A program made the translations under genes and the position numbers. Below are positions 1 through 7,141 of a stretch of 18,612 nucleotides of DNA, piece by piece. Under the pieces are notes generated by a model. It was not told where the DNA came from. It worked only from the letters and a program-made list of their open reading frames with translations, and did not search any database. The first letter of the stretch is position 1. Each line of letters begins with the position of its first letter. Where the stretch lies: the NCBI GenBank assembly GCA_036518955.1, contig DATDMG010000332.1:1-18612 (forward strand), in the 5' to 3' direction. The DNA comes from DATDMG01 sp036518955 (lineage in GTDB: Bacteria; Actinomycetota; Actinomycetes; Actinomycetales; Kineosporiaceae).

Positions 1-1499
1 CGGGGCCGTCGAGCGTGGTGTGGTTGGAGGCGTTCCGGATCGGGGCGTACCGCAACTCGATGGCGCGGCTGGTGTGGTCGTCGGGTGACGTCATGGTGGG
101 GCCGCGACCGCTGCCGGGGGTGGTTCCCGGGACGAACCTGCGCGAGGCCACCTGGCCGGCGTCGGTGCAGGTGCCGGTGACCGGCTCGTGGCCGCCGGGG
201 TTCTACGTGCTGGTGGTGCGGGGTGCCGGTGGTGTGGTGGGCCCCGGGATCCCGCTGGTCGTCCGGGACGACGTCGGGCCGGCGCCGGTCCTGTTCACGG
301 CGAGCACGCTGACCTGGAACGCCTACAACGACTGGGCCGGCTACAGCCTGTACCGCGGGCCGGGCGCCTCGGCGTCGGCGCGGTTCCTGTCCCGGTCCCG
401 GGTGGCGTCGTTCCGGCGGCCGCTGATGGGGCCGGGGTATCGGCAGTGGGCGTCCATGGACGTGCCGGTGGTGCGCTGGCTGGAGACCGTCGCGGCGGCG
501 TCCGGGGTGGACGTCGCCTACACCACCGACGTCGAGGTGGATCAGCGCCCGTCGCAGTGGTTGCGGCACAGCGAGCTGGTGTTCGGGGGGCACAGCGAGT
601 ACTGGACCCGGCGGATGTACGACGCGCTCGCCGTGGCGCGCGGCCGCGGCGTGAACCTGGTGTTCCTGGGGGCGAACAACCTCTGGTGGCACACCCGACT
701 GGGCCAGGGCGCCGGGGCGGTCGAACCCGACCGCGAGATCGTCTACAAGACCTACACCGGTGACCCCACCCCGAAGACCGACGCGCGGGACTACTCCGTG
801 CTGTGGAGCCAGTGGCCCGAGCACCGGGACGCCGCCTCCCTGCTGGGCCACAGCCATGCGGCGATCGCCGTCCACGGCGGGTACCAGGTGATGGCGGCGC
901 CGGACTGGATGCTCGCCGGTACCGGGTTGCGGCCGGGGAGCGTGCTGCCGCTCGCGGTGGGCAACGAGGCCGACGGCTACGTCCCGGCCGCCGCGAATCC
1001 GCGCGACCTGACGGTGGTGGCGGCCGGGGTGTTGAAGGGGTCGCGCGGGCCGGTGACGGTGTCGGCGAGCTACTACGTGGCGCCGTCGGGGGCGGCCGTC
1101 TTCTCGGCGGGGACGACGGACTGGTCCTGTGCCCTGTCCGGCGTCTGTCCGGACCAGATCGTGCCGGCGACCACCATGACGGCGCTGCGGGCGCTGAGCC
1201 GCAACGTCGTCCTCGCCCTCGTCCAGCCGGCGGCGGGGCGGACCCACGGCTCGGTGCCGTCCGTGCCGCCGCCGCCGGCGACCCTGATGACCCAGCTCAA
1301 CCAGGGCGCGATCGGCGTCTACGGCAGCGGTGAGGCGGTCGAGGGGGACAGCAGCATGACCTCCTCGCAGCCGCGGACCCGGGCCAGCCTGGCCGCCAGC
1401 CGGCCGCGGACGGCGGCGGTGGCGCCGTCCGTCGGGCGCGCCTTCGCGCACCGCAGGACCTCGCCCCCGGCCGCGCGGGCCGGCTCCGCCGGGAGGTAG
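1..1499 (+). CDS. N,N-dimethylformamidase beta-subunit-like protein (5' end missing)
   Basis: The reading frame is open to the left window edge, so the N-terminus is missing; residue numbers here count from the GTG at position 15. The protein resembles the large-subunit C-terminal domain of N,N-dimethylformamidase. A beta-rich segment (about 45-85) is followed by LTWNAYNDWAGYSLY (99-113), VDVAYTTDVEVD (165-176), the hallmark HSELVFGGHSEYW (185-197), LVFLGANNLWWH (215-226), GNEADGY (316-322) and GTTDWSCAL (366-374). In the true enzyme an iron held by two Tyr and one Glu hydrolyses amides; Tyr196 and Glu318 are possible counterparts, but I cannot confirm this. Many actinobacterial members have no known substrate. 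Here it borders polysaccharide genes, so a role in surface-glycan metabolism is possible but inferred. The recognisable core ends near residue 405. The last 85 or so residues are rich in Ala, Arg, Pro and Ser, and the final 60 are antisense to the sulfotransferase gene. Confidence 0.75.
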   Translation, partial: GPSSVVWLEAFRIGAYRNSMARLVWSSGDVMVGPRPLPGVVPGTNLREATWPASVQVPVTGSWPPGFYVLVVRGAGGVVGPGIPLVVRDDVGPAPVLFTASTLTWNAYNDWAGYSLYRGPGASASARFLSRSRVASFRRPLMGPGYRQWASMDVPVVRWLETVAAASGVDVAYTTDVEVDQRPSQWLRHSELVFGGHSEYWTRRMYDALAVARGRGVNLVFLGANNLWWHTRLGQGAGAVEPDREIVYKTYTGDPTPKTDARDYSVLWSQWPEHRDAASLLGHSHAAIAVHGGYQVMAAPDWMLAGTGLRPGSVLPLAVGNEADGYVPAAANPRDLTVVAAGVLKGSRGPVTVSASYYVAPSGAAVFSAGTTDWSCALSGVCPDQIVPATTMTALRALSRNVVLALVQPAAGRTHGSVPSVPPPPATLMTQLNQGAIGVYGSGEAVEGDSSMTSSQPRTRASLAASRPRTAAVAPSVGRAFAHRRTSPPAARAGSAGR

Positions 1500-2341
1500 C
1501 CGAAGGCAGCCATCTGCCGGCCGGCGACCCGCTCGACGGTGGCCACGTCCCCGGCCGGGAGGGCCTCCCTCCAGAGGTGCAGCCGGGTGGCGGTCACCGG
1601 TTGCAGGGCCCGGGCCTTCCACCACTCCCAGTCGTGGACGATGTGCCCGGGGCGGCCGCCCACCGGCGCCCCGGGGCCGGCGGGCCCGGGACCGTCCACC
1701 GGGGGCGCTGCCTCGAGGAACGCGGCCAACCGGGCCCGGGCCGCGCCCGGGTCGGTGACGACGTCCTCGTAGCGCAGCACCAGGCAGCGGCCGGGCCCCA
1801 GGGCGCGGGCCGCGAGCCGCAGGTGCGCCTGGTCCAGCGCCCACTCCTCGGCCAGCTCCGCGGCGTCCTGCGTCCCCCACGGGACGGCCCGATGGGAGGC
1901 AGCCACCGACCGGGGGTCCCGGACCACGCCCACGATCCTGGTCCGGGGTCTGGCGGTGGTCACCGCGCGCCACCACAGCAGGTGCTCCGGGGTCTTCTCC
2001 CCGTACCGGACGGCGCTGCCGGCCCCGGGGCACAGCGCCACCACCACGGCCGCGAACAGGTCCAGGAGGTGGTCGCACCGGCCGCCGAGCAGCGCGAGCA
2101 CGCGATCGGGGTCCGGGTCGAGCCCGGTCGACGTCGGCAGCGTGCCGAACCGGGCGAGCTCGTGGACCACCTCGTCGGGACCCAGCGGAAACCGGACCCG
2201 GGTGAGCAGGTCCGGGGCGAACAGCTGCAGGAAGTGCGTCTCCGGGGGCATCGCCACCCCGGGGAGCTCGCAGCACAGCCGCTGCAGCAGGGTGGTCCCC
2301 GAGCGAGGGGTTCCGACCAGTAGGAAGGACAGGTCGATCAC
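1319..2341 (-). CDS. PAPS-dependent sulfotransferase
   Basis: This 340-residue protein is a sulfotransferase, expected to move sulfate from PAPS to a hydroxyl group, probably on a sugar or lipid in the cytoplasm. The 5'-phosphosulfate loop is GTPRSGTTLL (10-19), right after the first beta strand. The 3'-phosphate loop is VVRDPRSVAASHR (139-151). YGEKTPEH (113-120) and LRYEDVVTDP (189-198) are also typical of the family. The start is a GTG whose bases overlap the stop of the upstream kinase gene (GTGA), so the two are probably translationally coupled. That tie points to polysaccharide modification, although the acceptor cannot be read from the sequence. The conserved fold ends near residue 284 (AAFGYLP). 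The remaining basic tail overlaps the opposing gene by 181 nt, so the 3' limit is the least certain part. Confidence 0.88.
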   Translation of the reverse strand: MIDLSFLLVGTPRSGTTLLQRLCCELPGVAMPPETHFLQLFAPDLLTRVRFPLGPDEVVHELARFGTLPTSTGLDPDPDRVLALLGGRCDHLLDLFAAVVVALCPGAGSAVRYGEKTPEHLLWWRAVTTARPRTRIVGVVRDPRSVAASHRAVPWGTQDAAELAEEWALDQAHLRLAARALGPGRCLVLRYEDVVTDPGAARARLAAFLEAAPPVDGPGPAGPGAPVGGRPGHIVHDWEWWKARALQPVTATRLHLWREALPAGDVATVERVAGRQMAAFGYLPAEPARAAGGEVLRCAKARPTDGATAAVRGRLAARLARVRGCEEVMLLSPSTASPLP

Positions 2342-3774
2342 GACGGGCGGATGCCCGCCGAGGACGGCGGCAAACCCGCCGGGGTGCGGGCCACCGGGAC
2401 GGCGGGTGGGTCGGCGGCGTACCCGTGGTACGCGGGGCCGCCGTACTCGGTCCCTGCCCCGCCCCGCGGGCGAACCCGGTTCAGGACGACGCCGAGCACG
2501 TCCGCGCCGGCCGTCCGCAACGACTCGATCGCGATGCCGAACTGGTCGATCCTCGTCGACCCGACCCGGACGACGACGAGGGCGCCGCTGGTGATGCGGG
2601 CCAGGATCGTCGCGTCGGTCACCGGCAGCAGCGGGGGCGAGTCCACCACCACCGTGTACCCGCCGTCCACCAGGTCACCCACGACGCGGGCCATCCGGGC
2701 CGAGGCGAGGAGTTCGCTCGGGTTCGGCGGCCGCGGCCCGGCCGTGAGGATCTGCAGGGGCAGGTCGTCCCGCCATTGCTGCAGGGCCTGATCCACGGTG
2801 AGGTCGCCGACGAGCACGCTGGTCAGACCGACGCCGGAGGTGAGCCCGAAGAAGTCGGCGATCGTCGGGCGGCGCAGGTCGCCGTCGATCAGGACGACGC
2901 GCTCCCCGCTCTCGGCCAGCGAGATCGCGATGTTCGCGGCCGTGGTGCTCTTGCCCTCCGCCTGCAGCGAGCCGGTGACCACCAGGCTGGTGACCGGGTC
3001 GTCGACCGACAGGAACCGGATGTTGGTCCGCAGCTGTCGGAACGCCTCGGCCCGGCGGGAGAAGGCGTCGTGCGTGATCAGCGGCTGCCCGGTCACCGTC
3101 GGGTCCTCGATCACGGTCGCCAACACGGGTGCGCCGGCGAGCCCGCTCGCCTGGCCGCGGCTCTTCACGGTGCGGTCCAGGCTCTCCCGCGCCAGCGCTG
3201 CCAGCAGTCCGGCGCCCGCGCCGACGAGCAGCCCCAGGGCGAGGTCGAGCCGCGGGCGGGGGGACACCGGCGTCACCGGTGGGACGGCCTCCTCGGCGAT
3301 CGACACCTTGACCGGGGACGGGGTGCGGTCGGCCGGTGCCTCGAGCTCGTCCACCAGGTCCGGGAAGCGTCGGGCGATCTCGTTCGCGATGTCGCTCGCG
3401 CGCTGCGGCGAGGTGTCGTCGACGGACACGCCGAGCAGCACGGTGTCGAGCGGGTTGCGGACGACGATGTGCCGGGCGAGTGCCTCGGGCGTGGTGGCGA
3501 GCTGGAGCTGCCGGATGACCGGCACCAGCACGCGCCGGCTGGTGAGCAGGTCGGCATAGGACTTGACCCGCTTCTGCGCGAAGGTGCCGCCTTGGGTCAG
3601 ATCGCTGACGTTGCTGTTCTGGTTGCTGGTCGAGACGAACAGCTGGGCCTGGGCGCGGTACACCGGAATCGACAGCCAGGCGTGCGCGGCACCGGCCGCG
3701 GCACCGAGGAGGATCGCGCCGAGCACGATCAGCCGGTGCACCCGCAGCAGGCGGACGTAGTGCGCGATCGTCAC
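2338..3774 (-). CDS. Wzz-type chain-length regulator fused to bacterial tyrosine kinase (CpsD/Wzc-like)
   Basis: One 478-residue polypeptide joins a membrane chain-length determinant to a cytoplasmic BY-kinase, the co-polymerase that sets exopolysaccharide chain length and export. The Wzz part has a first membrane segment at about 14-34, an external loop and a second membrane segment at about 177-195. The kinase part has EAFRQLRTNIRF (243-254, the EX2RX2R oligomerisation motif), Walker A GSLQAEGKST (268-277), Walker A' VVLIDGDLRRP (293-303) and Walker B VVVDSPP (375-381). The C-terminal tail carries Tyr444, Tyr449 and Tyr452, the probable autophosphorylation cluster. The start is GTG at 3774, preceded on the minus strand by GGGAGA about 4 nt away. 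It is the first gene of a leftward pair with the sulfotransferase and is divergent from the glycosyltransferase operon, which fits a shared control region. Confidence 0.93.
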   Translation of the reverse strand: MTIAHYVRLLRVHRLIVLGAILLGAAAGAAHAWLSIPVYRAQAQLFVSTSNQNSNVSDLTQGGTFAQKRVKSYADLLTSRRVLVPVIRQLQLATTPEALARHIVVRNPLDTVLLGVSVDDTSPQRASDIANEIARRFPDLVDELEAPADRTPSPVKVSIAEEAVPPVTPVSPRPRLDLALGLLVGAGAGLLAALARESLDRTVKSRGQASGLAGAPVLATVIEDPTVTGQPLITHDAFSRRAEAFRQLRTNIRFLSVDDPVTSLVVTGSLQAEGKSTTAANIAISLAESGERVVLIDGDLRRPTIADFFGLTSGVGLTSVLVGDLTVDQALQQWRDDLPLQILTAGPRPPNPSELLASARMARVVGDLVDGGYTVVVDSPPLLPVTDATILARITSGALVVVRVGSTRIDQFGIAIESLRTAGADVLGVVLNRVRPRGGAGTEYGGPAYHGYAADPPAVPVARTPAGLPPSSAGIRPS

Positions 3775-3810
3775 CGGTCTCCCTCAGTCTTTCGGACGTC
3801 GCCTGGTGGA

Positions 3811-3834
3811 CGGCTCCCGGCGCGCCGGGAGCCG
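3811..3834. repeat. 24-bp perfect palindrome (candidate operator or hairpin)
   Basis: The half-site CGGCTCCCGGCG is followed at once by its exact reverse complement, with no spacer. It lies 37 bp upstream of the kinase GTG. It could be a binding site for a dimeric regulator serving one or both divergent operons, or a hairpin in the kinase mRNA leader. Perfect symmetry over 24 bp is much longer than expected by chance, even in GC-rich DNA. Its role is inferred. Confidence 0.6.
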
Positions 3835-3984
3835 CGAGCCGGCCGGGCGGCCCCCGGGCTACCGGGTCGAGGGGAGTGCCTCCGGCCTCACGACCGCACA
3901 CCGTAGCGCCGGGACGGCGCCGACCGCAGCGCGTTTGGCGGCACCCGTTGTCGATAGCCTGCCGCCTCGGCGGACGGCGGAACC

Positions 3985-3989
3985 GGGAG
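3985..3989 (+). promoter_or_regulatory. Ribosome binding site fixing the acyltransferase start
   Basis: GGGAG sits 6 nt before the GTG at 3996. This favours a 178-residue product over the longer frame from the ATG at 3876, whose first 40 residues are basic, low in complexity and unlike an acyltransferase N-terminus. Confidence 0.6.
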
Positions 3990-3995
3990 CATGAG

Positions 3996-4532
3996 GTGTT
4001 GGCGAGACTGCGGGAGATCCTCTGGCGTGAGGCCGGCGACCAGCACTCGGTGCTGTGGTTGTTCCTCGTGAACGACGTGCTGGGGTCCTTCGCCCTACCA
4101 GCCCGGATCCGCACCCAGCTGCTCCGGCTGTTCATCCCGGGGATCGACCGCCGCGCCCTCGTCCGGGCCCGGGTCGTCTTCAAGTCGCGGAACGTCCGGA
4201 TCGGGCCGGGCTCGGTCGTCAGCTACCGCGTCATGTTCGACACTCGGGAGGGAATCCGCTTGGGGCGCAACGTGTCCGTCGGCGCGGACGCCCGGTTCCT
4301 GACGTCCGACCACGAACTGGACGATCCGACGCGCCGGTCGGGACGCGGGGTCGGGGCGCCGATCGTGGTCGGCGACGGGGCCAGGGTCGCGGTGAATGCG
4401 ACGGTCCTGAAAGGCGTCACGATCGGCGCCGGCGCGGTCATCGGAGCGTCGTCCGTGGTGACCCGGGACTGCGAGCCTCACATGCTGTACGTCGGCGCAC
4501 CCGCGAAACCCGTGCGGAAGCTCCCGGTGTGA
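3996..4532 (+). CDS. Hexapeptide-repeat (left-handed beta-helix) acyltransferase
   Basis: This 178-residue enzyme belongs to the maltose/WcaF-type O-acetyltransferase group and probably acetylates a sugar of the exopolysaccharide repeat, using acetyl-CoA in the cytoplasm. After a helical N-terminus (1-55), the beta-helix repeats run from about residue 60 to 155: VRIGPGSVV, IRLGRNVSVGADA, IVVGDGARVAVNATVLKGVT and IGAGAVIGASSVVTRD. TSDHELDD (103-110) holds His106, the expected catalytic base on the loop between coils. The end, YVGAPAKPVRK (165-175), is the usual family signature. The start is the GTG at 3996 with GGGAG upstream. It heads the rightward group but is separated from the first glycosyltransferase by 299 bp, so it may be transcribed apart. 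The exact acceptor sugar is unknown. Confidence 0.88.
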   Translation: MLARLREILWREAGDQHSVLWLFLVNDVLGSFALPARIRTQLLRLFIPGIDRRALVRARVVFKSRNVRIGPGSVVSYRVMFDTREGIRLGRNVSVGADARFLTSDHELDDPTRRSGRGVGAPIVVGDGARVAVNATVLKGVTIGAGAVIGASSVVTRDCEPHMLYVGAPAKPVRKLPV

Positions 4533-4659
4533 CGCTGGGACATGGCTGCGGTACCTATCGTGCAAGCTTGTGTCTTCAGGTAACGGTTGGATAAAGCTGG
4601 ATCCCTTTGGAGATTCGGCCGCGGGGGTGCTGGACATACTCGCTGGCGTCCGAGGCGTT

Positions 4660-4679
4660 GACCGTGCGTCCTCACGGTC
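4660..4679 (+). repeat. Inverted repeat / hairpin 1 in leader
   Basis: GACCGTG and CACGGTC form a perfect 7-bp stem around the 6-nt loop CGTCCT. No U-tract follows, so it is not a classical intrinsic terminator, although actinobacterial terminators often lack one. Confidence 0.5.
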
Positions 4680-4726
4680 GGGATCTCACCGCTGTCCTGT
4701 CGACGGACCGCGCGTTGCGTCTGTTC

Positions 4727-4753
4727 GGCACCACTCCCCGGTCAGGTGGTGCC
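4727..4753 (+). repeat. Inverted repeat / hairpin 2 in leader
   Basis: GGCACCAC (4727-4734) pairs perfectly with GTGGTGCC (4746-4753) across an 11-nt loop. It lies 78 bp before the first glycosyltransferase start. It may be an operator or a second stem of a structured leader. Confidence 0.5.
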
Positions 4754-4831
4754 CGGCACGCAGGTCGCGGGAAACGGCCGGCGTGAGCATCAGCGCCCCC
4801 ATGTCCACGGGGAACCACGGGGGTCGGCGAC

Positions 4832-5986
4832 ATGCGTATCGCGATAGCGCACGACTACATCACGCAACGAGGCGGCGCGGAGAGGGTGGTGCTGTCCCTG
4901 GCCCGGGGCTTCCCCGGTGCGCCGATCTACACCAGCGTCTACCATCCGGACGGCACCTATCCCGAGTTCGCCGGGCACGACATCCGGGTGTCCCCCCTGC
5001 AGCGCGTCGCGGCCTTCCGGCGCGACCCCCGGCTCGCCCTGCCCCTGCTGGCGTCCGTCTGGCGGGGTATCGTGGTGCGGGACGTCGACGCCGTGCTGGT
5101 GAGCAGCAGCGGCTGGGCGCACGGGGTGAGCGTGCCCGACGGCGTCCCGAAGGTCGTCTACTGCCACAACCCGGCCCGCTGGCTGTACCAGAGCGACGAG
5201 TACGCCGTCGGTCTCGCGCAGGCCGCGCTGATCCGGGTGCTCCGCCGGCCGCTGGTCCGTTGGGACCGCACCGGCGCCCGGTCCGCCCAGCTGTACCTCG
5301 CCAACTCCGCCAACGTCGCCGCCCGGATCGCCCGGGCGTACGGGATCGGGGCGCGAGTGCTGCACCCGCCGGTGACCATCGACGTCACGGCACCGCAGCG
5401 GCCCGTGCCCGCGCTGGCCGACGGCCCCTTCTGGGTGACCGTGAACCGTGGCCGCGCCTACAAGAACGTCCGGGAGGTGGTGGCGGGCGTGTTGCGCCGA
5501 CCGGGCGACCGGGTCGCCGTCGTCGGCGCCCCCGACCCTCACCTGCTGGACGGCGTCCCGGCGGCGGATCGGCACCGGGTGCGGGTGCTGGGGGTGGTGG
5601 GCGACGCCGAGTTGCGCTGGCTGTACGCCAACGCCAGGGGCCTGATCTCGGTCGGGCACGAGGACTTCGGCCTCACCCCGCTCGAGGCCAACGCGTTCGG
5701 GACGCCGGTGCTCGCGCTGCGGGCCGGCGGCTTCCTGGAGACCGTCGTCGAGAACGTGTCCGGGGTCTTCGTGGACGAACCGTGTGGTGACCAGATCGCG
5801 CCCGCCCTCGACCGGCTCGCCGGCCTGCGGCCGGAACGGATCCGGCGTCACGCCGCCACGTTCTCGCAGGACGTGTTCGTCGCCCGGGTCCGGGCCGAGC
5901 TGGCGCGGGTCCTCGGCCGCCTGGACCTGGACGTGTTCGAGCCGCCGGCCGCCCGGGAACCAGTCGGGATCCGCGGGATACGGTGA
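4832..5986 (+). CDS. GT4-family glycosyltransferase (WbaZ-like)
   Basis: This 384-residue GT-B enzyme should transfer a sugar from a nucleotide donor to the growing lipid-linked repeat unit at the inner face of the membrane. The N-terminus, MRIAIAHDYITQRGGAERVV, is a typical GT4 opening with the glycine-rich loop. CHNPARWLY (111-119) matches the CHTPMRY-type motif of WbaZ-like mannosyltransferases. The EX7E pair is EDFGLTPLE (Glu277 and Glu285). The usual K of the donor site may be Lys211 in NRGRAYKNV. Donor and linkage cannot be deduced; mannose is only a suggestion from family resemblance. The ATG at 4832 is preceded by GGGGG. Its stop overlaps a GTG of the next gene (GTGA). Confidence 0.88.
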   Translation: MRIAIAHDYITQRGGAERVVLSLARGFPGAPIYTSVYHPDGTYPEFAGHDIRVSPLQRVAAFRRDPRLALPLLASVWRGIVVRDVDAVLVSSSGWAHGVSVPDGVPKVVYCHNPARWLYQSDEYAVGLAQAALIRVLRRPLVRWDRTGARSAQLYLANSANVAARIARAYGIGARVLHPPVTIDVTAPQRPVPALADGPFWVTVNRGRAYKNVREVVAGVLRRPGDRVAVVGAPDPHLLDGVPAADRHRVRVLGVVGDAELRWLYANARGLISVGHEDFGLTPLEANAFGTPVLALRAGGFLETVVENVSGVFVDEPCGDQIAPALDRLAGLRPERIRRHAATFSQDVFVARVRAELARVLGRLDLDVFEPPAAREPVGIRGIR

Positions 5987-6003
5987 CGGTCGAGGTGGGC
6001 CCG

Positions 6004-7119
6004 ATGCGCGTCCTGTTCCCGCTGCAGACGCACCTCGTCTCCGGCGCGGAGCGCTACACCCTGCAGCTGGCCGCCGCCCTGCGCGACCACGGCGACGTCG
6101 CGCCGGTCATCGCCACCTCGCCGGCGTCCCCGCTGCTCGCCGCCGCGGCCGCCGACGGTCTGCCGGCCGTCCCGCTGGAGCTGGGCGGCAAGCTCCGGCG
6201 GCGGACCACGGCGCGGCACGCGCTCGGCTGGCCGGCCGCGCGGGCCCGGCTGCGGGCCGCCGTCCGGGATCACGCCCCGGACGTCGTGGTCACCCAGTTC
6301 GCGCTGGAGCAACTGCTGCTGGCCGGGACGCCCGGCCGGCACGTCACGATCCGGCACGGACCGGTGCCCGCCCCGCTGCTGGTGTTCCCGCCGACGCGGC
6401 GCCTGCTGGCCCGGTACCAGGCCGGCTGCGAGCGGGTCTTCGCGGTGTCGGAGCCGGTGGCCCGGTCGGTCGCCGGGCGGTTGCCGGGACCGGCCGCCGT
6501 GCTGCTCCCGGGTGGCGTCCGGACCGAGCACGTCGCCGCGGCCGTGGCGGGGCGGGACCGGCTGCGCCGGGAATGGAACGTGCCGCCGGGCAGCACCCTG
6601 CTGGCGTACGTGGGCCGGTTGGAGCGGAGCAAGGGGCTGCCGCAGGCCCTCGCCCTGGCCCGGTCCAGCCCGGCGTTGCGGCTGGTGGTCGCCGGGGACG
6701 GCACCCTGGCGCGGGAGCTGGAACCCTACCGGGACGCCGATCTGTCCGCCTCTCCGGTCCGCCACCTCGGCCTGGTGACCCGGCCGCTGGACGTGTTCGC
6801 CGCCGCCGACCTCACCGTGCTGCTGACCCGCGACCCCGGGGAGGGGCGGCCCCTCGCCCTGGTCGAGTCCCTCGCCGTCGGGACGCCCGTGCTCGGCTCG
6901 GCCCATCCGGCGATCGTCGCGGCGCGGCGGGAGCACGGCCCGTGGGTGCACGTGGCGGCCGGCGCGGTGGCGCTCGCGGACGTGCGCGCCGCGGCGGCGG
7001 GCGTGGCCGGTGCCGCCCGGGCCGAGGTGCCCAGCTGGGCGGACGTCGCCTCGACGTTCGTCGAGGCCCTCGCCCCGGCGCCCGCCCGGAGCCCCGGACG
7101 TCGCCGGAGCCCCGCATGA
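6004..7119 (+). CDS. GT4-family glycosyltransferase
   Basis: This is the second GT-B glycosyltransferase of the operon, 371 residues from the start chosen here. It opens with MRVLFPLQTHLVSGAERYTL, the expected first Rossmann strand and glycine loop. It continues with VGRLERSKG (203-211, donor-binding segment) and EGRPLALVE (280-288), the EX7E motif with Glu280 and Glu288. I chose the ATG at 6004 because GAGG lies at 5992-5995, 8 nt upstream, and the fold begins right there. A GTG at 5983 overlapping the previous stop (GTGA) is a good alternative adding seven residues. Its stop overlaps the ATG of the next gene (ATGA). Substrates are unknown. The C-terminal 15 residues are low in complexity and coincide with an 18-bp direct repeat. 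Confidence 0.87.
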   Translation: MRVLFPLQTHLVSGAERYTLQLAAALRDHGDVAPVIATSPASPLLAAAAADGLPAVPLELGGKLRRRTTARHALGWPAARARLRAAVRDHAPDVVVTQFALEQLLLAGTPGRHVTIRHGPVPAPLLVFPPTRRLLARYQAGCERVFAVSEPVARSVAGRLPGPAAVLLPGGVRTEHVAAAVAGRDRLRREWNVPPGSTLLAYVGRLERSKGLPQALALARSSPALRLVVAGDGTLARELEPYRDADLSASPVRHLGLVTRPLDVFAAADLTVLLTRDPGEGRPLALVESLAVGTPVLGSAHPAIVAARREHGPWVHVAAGAVALADVRAAAAGVAGAARAEVPSWADVASTFVEALAPAPARSPGRRRSPA

Positions 7120-7141
7120 CGGTGGAGCCCCGCACGGCGGC
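7088..7141 (+). repeat. Three 18-bp imperfect tandem repeats across a gene junction
   Basis: GGAGCCCCG recurs at 7088, 7106 and 7124, each time opening an 18-bp unit. The array spans the end of the second glycosyltransferase gene and the ATG at 7116 of the third. Unit length is a multiple of three, so copy-number changes would lengthen or shorten the two protein ends without a frameshift. Confidence 0.6.

Larger units (their letters stand above)
3775..3995. promoter_or_regulatory. Divergent intergenic control region of the polysaccharide locus
   Basis: This 221-bp gap separates the heads of the leftward kinase-sulfotransferase pair and the rightward acyltransferase-glycosyltransferase genes, so it should hold promoters for both. 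It contains a perfect 24-bp palindrome at 3811-3834, listed separately. A weak rightward -10 candidate, TAGCCT at 3955-3960, fits the actinobacterial TANNNT pattern, but no convincing -35 goes with it. An open frame crosses the right part from an ATG at 3876 into the acyltransferase. I treat it as noncoding because the ribosome binding site lies at 3985. Confidence 0.5.
4533..4831. other. 299-bp non-coding leader before the glycosyltransferase operon
   Basis: No credible gene lies here. The stretch is visibly less GC-biased than its neighbours, especially 4550-4625, as expected for a promoter or leader region. Two hairpins at 4660-4679 and 4727-4753 are listed separately. A TANNNT match, TATCGT, lies at 4556-4561, but no matching -35 is clear. 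The first glycosyltransferase start at 4832 is preceded by GGGGG at 4819-4823. The region may both end acyltransferase transcription and start or attenuate the five downstream genes. Confidence 0.5.

Noticed and set aside
2425..3906. 493-codon plus-strand open frame antisense to the BY-kinase
   Set aside because: It has an Arg/Gly/His-rich composition and no motif. It is a by-product of high GC opposite a gene with complete kinase motifs.
3876..3995. N-terminal extension of the acyltransferase from the ATG at 3876
   Set aside because: Forty basic, low-complexity residues lie in the control region, while a good ribosome site precedes the GTG at 3996.
2675..4183. 502-codon minus-strand open frame through the kinase and acyltransferase
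   Set aside because: It is a shifted reading of the kinase gene with an Arg/Pro/Ala-rich sequence and no recognisable fold.
5784..7115. Long open frame running into the third glycosyltransferase gene from far upstream
   Set aside because: Its first 444 codons are an Arg/Gly/Pro/Ala-rich out-of-frame reading of the first two glycosyltransferase genes. The real gene starts at the ATGA overlap at 7116.
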